Of a DNA stretch of 64,000 nucleotides, positions 21,564-32,604 are shown one piece after another. Source of the DNA: Cryptomeria japonica (taxonomy: Eukaryota; Streptophyta; Pinopsida; Cupressales; Cupressaceae). Every line of letters starts with the position of its first letter. Position 1 is the stretch's first letter. The stretch covers positions 817,976,396-818,040,395 of the forward strand of contig NC_081414.1 of the NCBI RefSeq assembly GCF_030272615.1. Direction: 5' to 3'. The position numbers and the translations under genes were made by a program. Under the pieces are notes generated by a model. That model did no database searches, had not been told where the DNA came from, and saw only the letters and a list, made by a program, of their open reading frames with translations.

Positions 21564-22640
21564 TGTCATGTGTGTGAAGTAGGGTACCTATAGATGCAAC
21601 AAAAACACTCAATAGATCATTACAAGCATGGTTATAAAATTCAAATTAAATGAAAGATAAACCATGACAAAATGACCTATCGCCTCCTAAGAGATGCGAG
21701 TATGGATTTGCTCTCAGATCTAGATAAGCAATCCCAATGACTTGACTACACCTAGACGAAGGATTTGAAATGATATGATATGCAAGCTAGATGAGATTGA
21801 TTATGCTAGATTGATCCAAGAGTCTAATTAATCCAATGATATGCATTATCAAGCTATGATGATGATGCAATTAAGCTAGAAAAGAGATTGATTAAGCTAC
21901 ATGATTCAACAATTATGCTAGAAAATGATCAAATTAAACTAGATAATTGCCTATAATAACAATGCTCAAATGATATGCTAGAATGGATATGTATATAGTA
22001 ACAATTCCTAAATTGATATGAGATTGGATCCTTTATGCTCCAAAATGGGGGATATTTATAGGATTTCCAAGGCTAGGGGTGAGGTGGTAGGAATCAATGG
22101 TCAAGATTGAGTCTGAATATATCAAGGGTGAAATTGGAGGAGGTTGGAGAAGAGGTTGGAGGGCAAGTGTCCAAGGGAGGAGACATGTGGCCTAAGTGCC
22201 ATGTGTCTCAAGGGGAGAATATCCACACTATAGAATTTTAGGATAAGGAGGTTAGGATGTGCAAGATAGGATAGGGTTAGGTGAAATGAGTTAGGTTAGA
22301 GGGATGGTTAGGTTAGGTGGTTAGAAGTTAGGAGGCATGTGGGTAATTTGAATTTAAAAATTCAAATAATAGGAAAAGGCTAATTAACTTTCAACAACTC
22401 ATAAATTGATTTATTTTAATATATTAGGGGATTAAAAGGAATGAATTAAATGGGGGGAGGATTAATTAATCAAAGGGGACTATTGAAATGAACCTATTAA
22501 GTAAATCCTTAGATTTATTAATAAGTAGATGAAAGGGATAATTTAATCAAATTGCTAATGAATTCAATTCAATTGGGAAGGGGATTAATTAAATAATTTC
22601 TTATTTAATTAATTATCTTCAGACCATTTTTAGGTGTACA
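21564..22640 (-). repeat. 5' LTR of element F
   Basis: On the plus strand it runs TGTCATGTGT to GGTGTACA, about 1077 bp, and lies next to the primer-binding site, so it is a minus-strand 5' LTR. The part near 22370-22620 has ATTAATTAAAT palindromes, as in the LTR of D. The exact right border could be 22640 or 22642. Confidence 0.7.
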
Positions 22641-22709
22641 CATGTATCAGTTTATCTTATCTTCTTTGAGCCAAGGCAACAAGCTACATTGTCTCAAAGA
22701 GGGGCAAAA
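22641..22709 (+). promoter_or_regulatory. Polypurine-like segment before LTR-X
   Basis: TCAAAGAGGGGCAAAA precedes the TGTAG at 22710, the arrangement of a polypurine tract and 3' LTR. An inverted near-copy lies at 23523-23549. Confidence 0.5.
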
Positions 22710-23522
22710 TGTAGACACCTAAAATTGTCCTGTCTAATTAAATAAATATTTTATTTATTTAATTATTTTAGCCTAAGTCTTCTATTAATTAAATAAATAT
22801 TTATTTATTTAATTCAATCATTTATCCTCTTCTAAGCCTTTTTCTCATTTAAATAAATACTTTTATTTATTTAAATTGTTTTTTTTCTAAATTAAATAAA
22901 TATTTTATTTATTTAATTGATCCCACTTCTTCTATTAATTAAATAAATATTTATTTATTTAATTAATTTATTAGTCTTTTCTACCCATGACACATGTCAT
23001 TCATCTCTTAATTCTTCTGTTACCTACCCTCTCATTATTTTCTTATTTTCTCTACCTACCCTTTAATCATAGCTAGCCATTTATCTTTTAACCCTCTTAA
23101 TCTTATCCCTCCATTTCCTATAATGTTATCTATATAAGAGGATGCCCTCTTCCTTATCAACCCTAATTGTCTAACCATTCTAATTAGCTAATGAGCATTC
23201 TAATCACCTAATTGTCAAATCTCTTATGCAATCAAGCTATCAACCACATTTTTGTTCTTTGTTGAGCTCTTGTGCACACATGAAATCCAAGAGCAATCAT
23301 ATCAAGCAAGATCAATGGAGATAGGAAGAATGGAGATTCAAACCCTATTCGACATGTCATGGTATAATCTTTTTTTATTTTGTTGATTTGCATTGTCTTA
23401 GGTAATCTTCATTGTATATGGTGGATTGCTTTCATTGTTAGGCTATGGTTTTATGGTTGAATCTATTTTAGTCTTTCAATATTGTTGTTTCCATTATCCA
23501 CTTTTCACCACACACAGCTACA
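22710..23522 (+). repeat. LTR-X (LTR-like segment)
   Basis: Starts TGTAGACACC and ends GCTACA, about 813 bp. A TATA-like CTATATAAG lies near 23129. It opens with a run of AT palindromes (22733-22967). No coding region. LTR status is inferred from the ends, the promoter and the upstream purine tract. No partner LTR or target duplication was found. Confidence 0.5.
22733..22967. repeat. AT-palindrome array
   Basis: Five stretches of 28-32 bp each read as AAATAAATA and TATTTATTT arms around a short centre, spaced about 50 bp apart. Similar arrays occur in the LTRs of D, F, I1 and I2. Confidence 0.8.
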
Positions 23523-25692
23523 TTTTTCCCCTCTTTGAGACAATGTTGTAAGGCCTTCCCCAAACCAAGCTTTGATTAACTTAGTTGACCATGTTTGACC
23601 CTATTAATAAATGCTTTATAATTCAAAAGAATGGACTGTGTTAGACAAATAGATTGGTGAGAAAAGTAATTGAACCAAGCTATAGAGTTATTGCACCTTG
23701 TGGTGTACATTTTGATGTGTTATGAATTTTAAATCCTAAGAGATTAATTGATTGGATAATCTCGATTTAACGTATGTTAGCTATGTCTGATTCCATGATT
23801 TGGATAACATTGATGAATGTTGATGCTTCATGATATAGAACTATATATGATTCTAGAATAGGATAAATTGGAGATGATGTATGTCATTATTGGATTTGCA
23901 GGACTTTATTATGAGGATAGAATTAAGATGTATGTTTTATGTGTGGACCAAAATTAGGAGAATTATGATAAATGCTTATGTGGAATTACTTGGATATAAG
24001 ATGTATTAAATTGTTCAAATGTAAATTTGTATGCAAGTGATGATGTGTATTATTATTCTTGTGATTTATATTATATGAGGTTATTTGAAGTTACTAATGT
24101 GTAAATTGAGGTGCGCAGGAAGTTATCCATGTGACCATGGAAATATTACGAAGAACCAAACCTAGACCTATGTATGTTCGTAAAGCCAGGGTTTGCCTAT
24201 TTGGAGAGACAACACCCCGTTTATGTTGTGTTTTATTCGTAACAGTAAATGATGCATGTGTGTTAAGTGTTATTTAATTGATTTATGTAAAATCCACAAG
24301 ATACACAATTTCATTTGTAAAAGTATTTTCTTTGTGTCACTTGACACATGTGTGGATTTATGTTTGAATTTTCAAATTTGTCTCTTGGTGGGAATTGTTT
24401 AACTATAGATTTTTCAATTAATGTAATGAGATTCCATAAATGCCTTGGGTAAAGAATCTTTGGGATGGTCAACATAGGTTTGACCCGAAAATAAACTTCA
24501 GAGGGGTTAAAAAAGGGTTAAATGGACACCTAGGGGTAGTTTAATAGGGTTTCCTAAAGCCCATAAGGTATACCTAAGAGTTAGGGGTAATTTGAGGCAA
24601 GTTTCTACTCCCATGTGACCTTTTAGACACCCTAAAAAGTGACTTTTCTAAGTTGTGCGAAAATTGAACTAGAAGACTTGAACTAAGTTGAAAACATTCC
24701 TTTTCAAATGAAAGTTCCCTTTCCCATTTTACCTTACCTTCCTTTTTAGTTTTTTAGAAACTTGTGAGAACTCTCACAATGGGCTTCTTAAGCAACAATT
24801 GGAAAATTAGTGGGTAATCACTCACTCTCCATTTTTGGAGACAAAAGAATTTTGAAAAGAAAAAGATATATTTTTGGATTGAGAATTTGGCTAAGGGTAG
24901 AAAGAGAAGAACCGTGGAATTGGGCTGCTCATCCTCAACAAAACTAGCATACCTTTGGGCAGTTTAAGGCTGGTTCTATTTTTCTTATAATGTTTTCTTA
25001 TTGCATATTGTTTTGAAAGAAATGTTGTGTAAAAGACTAGTTTCGTGCATGTATTTCTTGGAAATTTATTTGGTGTTTGTGTGATTATGCAATGTCTGTG
25101 TTTTGTGAGTAATCAAGACCTCCTACTCTTGGGACAGAGGAGGATCTTGTGGGTGGTAGAAGTGACAACCCTCGAGTGAGAGACTCTCATTATGAGAGCG
25201 ATCACAAGGGATTTTATGTGACCCTTGCTGCATGGCTTTTTTATGCATTGGGGGTCATAAAGAGGGAAATAAGGCATGAATGCCTTGGGGGGCATAAGGA
25301 ATAAGGGGTTGCTATACTTGATGTATTTGGTTTTCCATGAGGTGGCTACATGTTTTTCCATACTTGTAGTTCTCCTCAGGGTACTTATTCCACTACTACC
25401 CTTGAAAAGGACATCACCAATGTGTGGTGCAGTGTAGCCCTAGGTTGGGGTTGTGCTTGAGTTGTGTGTTTTCTGCCTTTTGTGTTTGCATGTTTGTTAC
25501 CTGTCTAGGGCTTGGTTCTCCAAGCTCGGGGGTGGCTACCAGTTAGCCTAGGCTGTGAGGTGAGCACTCCATGGTCATAGCTTTGATTTAATTGCAGGTT
25601 ATTGAAAGAAAGGAAAAAGGACAAGTGAAAAGTTGAAGGGTTTAGTTGTTGCAGAAAAGTATTTGGATATGTATTTATCATTTTCCTCATTT
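23523..25692. other. Unassigned, LTR-like remnant
   Basis: No ORF with recognisable content. The stretch ends at the ACTAG target of GP copy B. Phrases such as GTGCGCAGGAAGT (about 24112) and CTCTCCATTTTTGGAGA (about 24825) have loose counterparts at 37756 and 38290, suggesting two old members of one LTR family. This is a weak by-eye match. Confidence 0.3.
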
Positions 25693-25697
25693 ACTAG
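25693..25697. repeat. Target-site duplication ACTAG, left
   Basis: ACTAG directly precedes GP copy B and recurs at 34299-34303 directly after it. Confidence 0.92.
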
Positions 25698-26062
25698 TGT
25701 AGCGTCGTAAATTGTACGCACTCGCTAGGGTGGTACAATTTCACACCTAGTTTAGCACCCGCCTTAGTGCATTTTACATTTTGCATTGCATTTCCCCTTT
25801 AGCACTTAATTAATTAAATTAATTAGGTCTAAGGTTCTATTTTATCATCTCCTATATCATAAAGTTGGGCCTCTTTCATTAAAGTGTGCCCTTTTCATTT
25901 TATTCCTCTTATACATCATTTAATCAAAAACCCTAATTAGGTCCTATTTTGAACTTGGGGGCTTGATTTCGGGGGTCAAAACATCTCGAAATCACCTGTA
26001 ACTTCGGGATTCTCTCTAAAATCATCATATCCGACGACCCTGAAAATTTGGTGAAAAGTTGT

Positions 26063-26116
26063 CGGGACCATGGCGCCCGGAGAGGACCATGGCGCCCGGA
26101 GTGCAACATGGTCCCG
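26063..26116 (+). promoter_or_regulatory. U3 hairpin, GP copy B 5' LTR
   Basis: Arms CGGGACCATG (26063-26072) and CATGGTCCCG (26107-26116) are perfect complements. The loop has a duplicated GACCATGGCGCCCGGAG unit that copy A lacks. Confidence 0.65.
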
Positions 26117-26237
26117 GACATTTTTCCCGAAATTTTAGGAGCACGATCCAATCATAAAATAAAGCTTAACCCCAAGAAATTGGCAGGATATTCAATCTCT
26201 AGGTCGGCCAAAAGACGAAATTAAGACCTAGGGTTTC

Positions 26238-26246
26238 ATATATAAG
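26238..26246 (+). promoter_or_regulatory. TATA-like box, GP copy B 5' LTR
   Basis: CATATATAAG in the same context as in the other GP LTRs; the likely start region for the element RNA lies just downstream. Confidence 0.65.
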
Positions 26247-26858
26247 AGCTCTCTTTCTTCATTTGAAAGGATCGAAATTTTGGCTTTCAAGGACCTTCTA
26301 TGCAGCGAAAGAGCAGATCTTTGAAGACTTCAACAACATTCAACATCCTTCTATCAAGCATCTATCAAATTCATTCATCCACTTAGGGCTTTGAAGACAT
26401 TGAAGAACAATAGGAGATTACCGACTGAAGATTGGCTTGTACTCCTCCCTTGAGGGTTGGGTATGATTTCATGTTGTTTTCATGTCTTTGCATAAGCTTC
26501 AATATATCCTTTATTCATTCTTTAGATCACTTTGCATCTTGATTTAGAGCATTTACATTATCATTTACAAGCAATTAGGGTTTACTTTCTAGGTTGCTCT
26601 AGTTTGTTTTCTTGCATTTTAGGACCTTGCACACACACTAGGTCTGCACACACAATACATTTTACAATACAACTTGGCTATTCATGGAGGTGGAAATCAC
26701 CGAAGTGGGGGTTTGACTAAGGCAAAACCCTATATAGCCGCCCAAACACCTTTTCAAATATAAGTGCAGGTTTCGGGACTCGGGCGACGCCACAAGTTGC
26801 AGATCCGGAAGAAGCAGACAGAGACAGAATAACACACCAAGTTTCAGCCCAGAAGACC

Positions 26859-26950
26859 GGGACAGGGGCGTGGGGCGCCCTGGTCCTGCCAGGACAGGGG
26901 CGCTGGGTGCCCTGGTCCCTGGGATAGGGGCGTTGGGCACCCTGGTCCTC
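26859..26950 (+). repeat. GC-rich 30-bp tandem repeat, 3 units
   Basis: Three imperfect units with GGACAGGGGCG and GCCCTGGTCC; copy A has two. The 3' LTR has the same three at about 33766-33857. Confidence 0.8.
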
Positions 26951-27394
26951 CTGACAGACAACATTTTCAGCATTTTTGACAGCTTTTCCAAAGTGCAAAA
27001 CAGCAGTTTCCGGAGCAGTTTCAGGGGCAGAATCAGGACAGTGGCGCCCGCGCCCCCGTCCCGAACATTTTCAGTCATATTTTAACTCCGGGTACGCATT
27101 TGAATTCTTGTTTTGTCCTTGTGTTTACATCTTTCCATCATTTAAGTTCAATTCTGTAATCTTGTTATTAGTTCATACTTGCACTTTGGGGTTTAGGGAT
27201 TGAACTTGCATCATTTTATCTTTCAATTACAACAAAGGAATAGAAATCCTAATAGGTAGCCCGTGGCTCTCTCTTCCACAAAAAGAAGTAGCCAATTGTG
27301 TGATACCTCTAGGCTCTTTCGTATTCCACAAATGTGTGATTGAAAGTGAGATTAGGACATGTTTGCTTAGTGTCACTTTTTCTCCTACACATTT

Positions 27395-27412
27395 TGGTGA
27401 ACCCGACGTGAA
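27395..27412 (+). promoter_or_regulatory. Candidate primer-binding site, GP copy B
   Basis: TGGTGAACCCGACGTGAA starts three bases after the 5' LTR, the position and TGG start expected for a tRNA primer site. The tRNA was not identified. Confidence 0.7.
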
Positions 27413-27736
27413 CTCCAATCTTCTCTAATTCTGATTTATGTTTTCAAATTTGAGTGTTTATGCTATTTCAAATTCAAATTTTTATTTACAAGTTTCAATT
27501 TCTTGCAAGATTCAAAAATTTAGAGGAAATTTTTGCTAAAACCCTAATTTTTCAATTCAAAGTTGAACTTGTGGATAGCTTAATTGGGATCAATAATTTC
27601 AAATCTGATTTAGGAACTCATTTGAATCATAAATTTCATTTTCTAAATCTAAATTCTAAGTGCTTTCATTGGTTAAAATTGAACATTTTCTTCTATTTTT
27701 GCATGTGTTATCATTTGAAAGAGGAAAATTGTTGTC

Positions 27737-29423
27737 ATGATGCATTCATTCCATAGATGTGATAATGGGTTAGCTTCCCTTGTTTCAATTTTTCCTTCTC
27801 CTAAAGAACCTCCCCCCATCTATAACAACATTTTAGTGCCTAAAAGAGTTGCTACCAATCCCTTTGAGACTCTCCCATGCTCTAAGGATGAAGACTTTAA
27901 GAGTGATCTTGACAATTCTCCTAAAATGTGCCCTTCCTATTTAGCTATCCTAGAGGAAGAGAATGATATCATAAACACATTTCTTAATGCTACTTCACCT
28001 TCCTTACATGATGCCTCTCTAAGTGAAAAGGTATTGATGGACATTGATTTATTTTCTCCTAAAGTTGGTCCTTCCAATGGGGGCATGTTAGTGCAACAAG
28101 AGGTTATGAACACTTCTTTCAAAGATCTCCTTCCTAAGCATGAATCTTTGGAGAAATATGTTCATGTTCCTCCTAAAAAACACTCCCTTCATGAGGATCC
28201 TTTTGTGCAAGAAGATGACATTATCCCTACATTTCCTAGTGATGGCATTTCCTTTTCCAACAAAATTCTCACTAGAGATGATGAATTAATGATAAATGCT
28301 TACCCTTCTCCTAAAGTTTGTCTTACCCATAAGCATCCCTTAGAGAAAGAAGATGAAATAATAAACAATTTCCTTAATTCTCTCTCCCCTAAAGATCATA
28401 TTGAACATATTTTGAGGAAAGAGGATGAGTTTAACACATCTATTGATGCTCTCCCTTCTAAGGATGAGGAATTAATAAACAAAGTTATCTCCTCTCCCAA
28501 AATTGACAATACTTCAAACATTCCTTTCAACCACTTCACTATTTGGGATGAACCATTAGAAGAAGGTGTAGATTATTCTCTCTCCCTTGATAATTTCTCA
28601 CCTTCCTTGAATCTCAATTATTCTCCCTCTCCTCAACTTGGTTCTACTCATAAGGAGACCCTAGTTCAAAACAAGATGGTTAACATCTCTTTCAAAGATC
28701 TCCATCTCAAAATTGAGACTTTAGAGAGTAATGTTGATCCTTCTCCTAGAGATTTTATTCCCTATGTAGATCCTTTGATGATAGAGGATGATATGACCTT
28801 TCCTAGTATTACTTGTCCTACTAGAACATCAATGCCTACCCCTTGTCTCTCTCCTAAAATTGATTTAATCTGTGATGAGATTATAGTGCAAGAGAAGACT
28901 ATCAGCAATTCTTCCAACACTTTTGTTCATTCTCCTAAACCATCCTCAATCAATTTGATACATGTGAATGAAACACCTAACAAACCTCTCTTCACTATCC
29001 AAGGTGCTTGTCCTTCTCAAAATTATCAACCTTCAAATAAGCCTATCTTAGTGGTTCAAGGTGGTTATGCTAATGATTCTTTTTGCACTCCTAAGAAACC
29101 TATTATTACTATGCAAGGAGGTTATTCTACTAAGAGCCCTTATGAGTATGCTAAGCAACTGACTAGAGAGAGTTATCATGCGGTTGCTCATACCTATAAC
29201 AAAAGAAACAATAGGCAACCTAATCCTCCTCCAATTATCCCCACTTCACTTCCTTCTTCCCAACCTATTCTTCCGCAAGCTCCACGTATTTCACAAGTTC
29301 TTGGTAAGGAATATGATCTCATAGAACAACTTAAAGCTACCCCTGCTAAGATATCCCTTTGGGATTTGATCCAAACTTCTTCCGCTCATCATGGAATGTT
29401 ACAAGATGCCTTGAAAGATTTGA
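27737..29423 (+). pseudogene. GP protein N-terminal part (SPK and 19-residue repeats)
   Basis: Starts at ATG 27737 (MMHSFHRCDN) and is open until a one-base deletion near 29421-29425 (copy A reads TTTGAATGTT, B reads TTTGATGTT) throws it out of frame. The first 400 residues are acidic, Pro/Ser-rich and repetitive, with S-P-K eight times (residues 21, 61, 107, 191, 217, 253, 372, 399) and a recurring E-D-E-I-I-N-x-F type unit. Residues 416-462 hold three exact-period 19-residue repeats starting K-P and containing Q-G. It takes the place of Gag but has no zinc knuckle or capsid that I recognise. SPK could be phosphorylation or DNA-contact sites (speculation). Confidence 0.75.
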
Positions 29424-30894
29424 TGTTCCTCCACCTAATACATCTAGTAATATAGTGTCTTTGGTTAACTCTGTGATGAATCCTAAAGCTCAAATTGTGT
29501 TTACCCAAGATGAGTTGCCTACTAGTGAAATTCAACAACAATATGATCCCTTGATGATTGTGGTTATCATAAATGACACGGCTATAAGACGAACACTAGT
29601 AGATAATGGCTCTGGCCTTAATGTATGTAGCATTAATCTATTGCATAAGATGAATGTGGATACATCCCTCATTGAGCCTGACTCTCATCCCATTCGAGGC
29701 TTTGATAATGTGGCTAAATCTTCATTAGGTATTATCACCTTACCCATCACAGTGGGACCTGTTACTTTGCCCACTCCTATCCATGTTATGTCGGGAAATC
29801 TAACATACAACTTGTTATTAGGGAGACCTTGGATTCACAATATGCAAGCTGTCCCCTCTACATTGCATAGACAAGTTAAATTTATTTATAACAATAAGAC
29901 ATATACCTTGATAGGTGATACTAATTTTCAAGCTTGTTTGCAAACATCTACTTCCAAAGGGAGTTCTTCCAAGCCTTCCTCTTCTAGTAATGACTCTTTG
30001 AACAAGATACCTATGGATGAATCCTTACCCTCTGATAATCAAAATTCTTTGGATGAGTCTAAAGCTCCTGAAGAAGATCCTTCTCGACTTGAGTTTACAC
30101 ATGAAAAGGCTTTTGATCCTGAGAAGGTTCTCGCAGAAGACGATTGGGGATCCCTTGACTTTAATCCCACCTTTGTAGGTGAGTATAGGGTTCCTCCTAG
30201 AGATCTTAAAGGTAAAAAGAAGGAAGAAACTAGAGATCAATCAGTCTTACTTGAACCTATGAGCAATAATTTTGTGGCCGCTTCTCAAACTTCTTCTCCT
30301 CACACCTCTAATTATGAAGAGTTTGATTCTTTGTCTTATGAAAAACCACCTTCTCTTCCTGAAATGGCTGATCGTTATGGTCGTGGTTTTCGCATTTTTG
30401 CTAAGCATGGGTATCATGGAAATGGTTGTGGTGCTCATGAACAAGGGATAAAAGTTCCTCTAAAGACTAATTTTCACAATTATGCCTTTGGACTTGGCTA
30501 TAATCCCTGCAAACACACTAAAGCATCTAAAAGACCATCTCTTAATGTGAATGCTATATTTAGTAGTGATGATGATCTCACTTCAACTAAATCATCTTCT
30601 ACTTCTATCATCTCTCATTCCCCTCATAAGGAAATCTTGGCGATGAACAAATCTCTTTATGATTCCCCTCAAATTTCTAGATCCACTTATGAATCTTTAT
30701 CTCCTATTCATCACAAAGTCCTTTCCTCCAGGGACAAGGCTCTAATAAATTACACTCATCTTTCTTCTAAGATTTCTCGTAACTGTCCTTCTTCAATTTT
30801 TATCATTTTATACATGTTTTTGATCTCACTTATAGTTGAGCATTTAGCATGTCATATTCAAATACCTCATTCAATCCATCATGTCTTTAAATAA
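29419..30894 (+). pseudogene. GP protein C-terminal part: aspartic protease plus G-patch
   Basis: Downstream of the frameshift, a 490-residue open stretch. Numbering from a notional first codon at 29359, the protease spans about 40-190 with VDNGSG (81-86, D-N-G active site as in plant gypsy elements) and NLLLGRPWIH (151-160). An acidic Ser-rich linker follows. Residues 341-382 are a G-patch-like domain (GRGFRIFAKHGY, then GNGCG, QGIKVPL, FGLGY). The last 35 residues contain a hydrophobic segment (IFIILYMFLISLIV). Without the deletion this would be one protein of about 1,050 residues. No polymerase follows the G-patch. Confidence 0.85.
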
Positions 30895-32587
30895 CATTAA
30901 TGGCTATTATGTTGCTCATCATTATGTGACATTGGTAGCTCATTTACTGGGGGCTCATTGTCATTCATGATGGTACAATTTCAAGTGCAATCATATTTTT
31001 GAAGAAACATAATAGCCTAATTTTCTATGTTATCTCTTGTTCCTATGGGGACAAGAGTGATTTCATACATCTCTTCTTTTTCTTATGTCCAAATCTCTCC
31101 CTAGAAGATTGTGTAAGTCCTTCTCATTGTCCTTATCCTTGGGAGGCAATGATCTTTCCTTATTTTTATCTAAGGATCCACTTTTTTCCTATTTCGTGGA
31201 TGGTGTGAACTTTATTACTTGATGTTATTCCTTGTAGGCATTTGTTGTTTGTTCAAGGATTCTCTCTTACAAGAGGTGTAAGTCCTTGACTACAACCTCT
31301 TTTGCACTTGGTAAAATACATCCATAATGAATTCACTCTCCCAATTGGGTTAAAAAGAGTGTCATCCTTCATTAAGAATCACTTTCACCGCGCAAAAGAA
31401 GGAAGTATTGCATTCTTATTCTCCTCTTTGTCTTATTCTAGAAGATGTTATATTTGTCTAAGACAATTCCTCTTGGGGATAGGTGTCTTTTGTACAAAGA
31501 TCTCTTCTCCTCTAAGGATCTCCTTTACACATACTACAAGATATCCATTTTTCAACTATCTTATCCTTGCTTAAAGAGTGAAAAACTCTCTTGCTTGGAT
31601 CTATGACATTGTTGCATTTTTGGGGTATCTTCTTTTGTGATGAAGGTAGGTATCCTTGTTCTACTTTGCTTATGACATAAACATTACACTTTTTGAGCAA
31701 TGGATTATTCTCGGAACCAGAGCACAGACTCTTAGAGTGAGATGTCTCCATTTTTCTTTTATGCAAGGTGATTATTCTTGGAACCAGAGCACAGACTCTT
31801 AGAGTGAGATGTCACGCTTTTGTACTATACATATACAGGTTGTAGCATACCTGGGCATAGACTCCTATGGGATGCTTCTAACCTCACTTACACACACATG
31901 CACGAGGTTGAGTGGAACTAGCGGCATAAGGCTAGACTTTCTCACTCTCCTCCCTTACATGGATCACCTAGACAGACTCTAGGGGCTAGTTTTCCATGTC
32001 CTTTGTCCCATGGATCACCTAGACAAGATCTAGGGACGAGAAGTACATGTTTTCTCTCTCACTATTCTTCTCATGGATCACCAATGTGTGTATTCATGCT
32101 TTTTTTTTTTTTTTCCTTTCTTTTCTTCTCTTTGCATTTTGTTTCCATTTACATCCTTCATCTCGTCTTAGAGAACTCTCAAATCCTCACACTCTTTGTT
32201 GTGTTGGAATTGAGATTTAGTCCTCTTTCTTACCAAATGATTCTCCATTAGTTTTTGATCTCATATCAAATCTTCTTGTGAGCATTTGTCATCAATATTC
32301 TTTAACAATTCAAAGTGGTAAACATGATACCCTGTTTCAACTCACTAAAATTAGCAAGCCGAAACAGGGGGGGGCATATAGCTACCCTCGAATTTTCATC
32401 ACCTTCCTTAGTAAGCATTAGGTGATTTTGTGATCTAACATGTGGTTTTGTAGGGTACGGTTCCTAATTGTGTACTGCAGATACCGCTGGGGGCTTCGTT
32501 CGACAGACTTATGTATATATCCTTTTTCAAATAATGTTTACTTTTCTGTACTTTAGCTTGCATATGCACATAGTGTTCATATGACCG
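30895..32587 (+). other. GP copy B 3' internal untranslated region
   Basis: Non-coding and shared with copy A. Two tandem pairs stand out: about 66 bp at 31703-31813 (TTCTCGGAACCAGAGC) and about 45 bp at 31969-32049 (CATGGATCACCTAGACA), the latter with CCTAGA/TCTAGG foldable arms. A poly-G run lies near 32366. Confidence 0.7.
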
Positions 32588-32604
32588 CTAAAGTGGGGGC
32601 TAAA
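32588..32604 (+). promoter_or_regulatory. Polypurine tract, GP copy B
   Basis: TAAAGTGGGGGCTAAA directly precedes the 3' LTR. Confidence 0.8.

Larger units (their letters stand above)
25698..27391 (+). repeat. 5' LTR of GP copy B
   Basis: Opens TGTAGCGTCG, closes TCCTACACA. It contains the inverted repeat 25709-25741, the hairpin 26063-26116, the TATA-like box near 26238 and three GC-rich 30-bp units (26859-26950). Confidence 0.95.

Noticed and set aside
26870-27203. Short Arg/Pro/Gly-rich ORFs in GP LTRs (also near 33777 and 4856)
   Set aside because: They are produced by the GC-rich 30-bp repeats in overlapping frames on both strands and change between copies.
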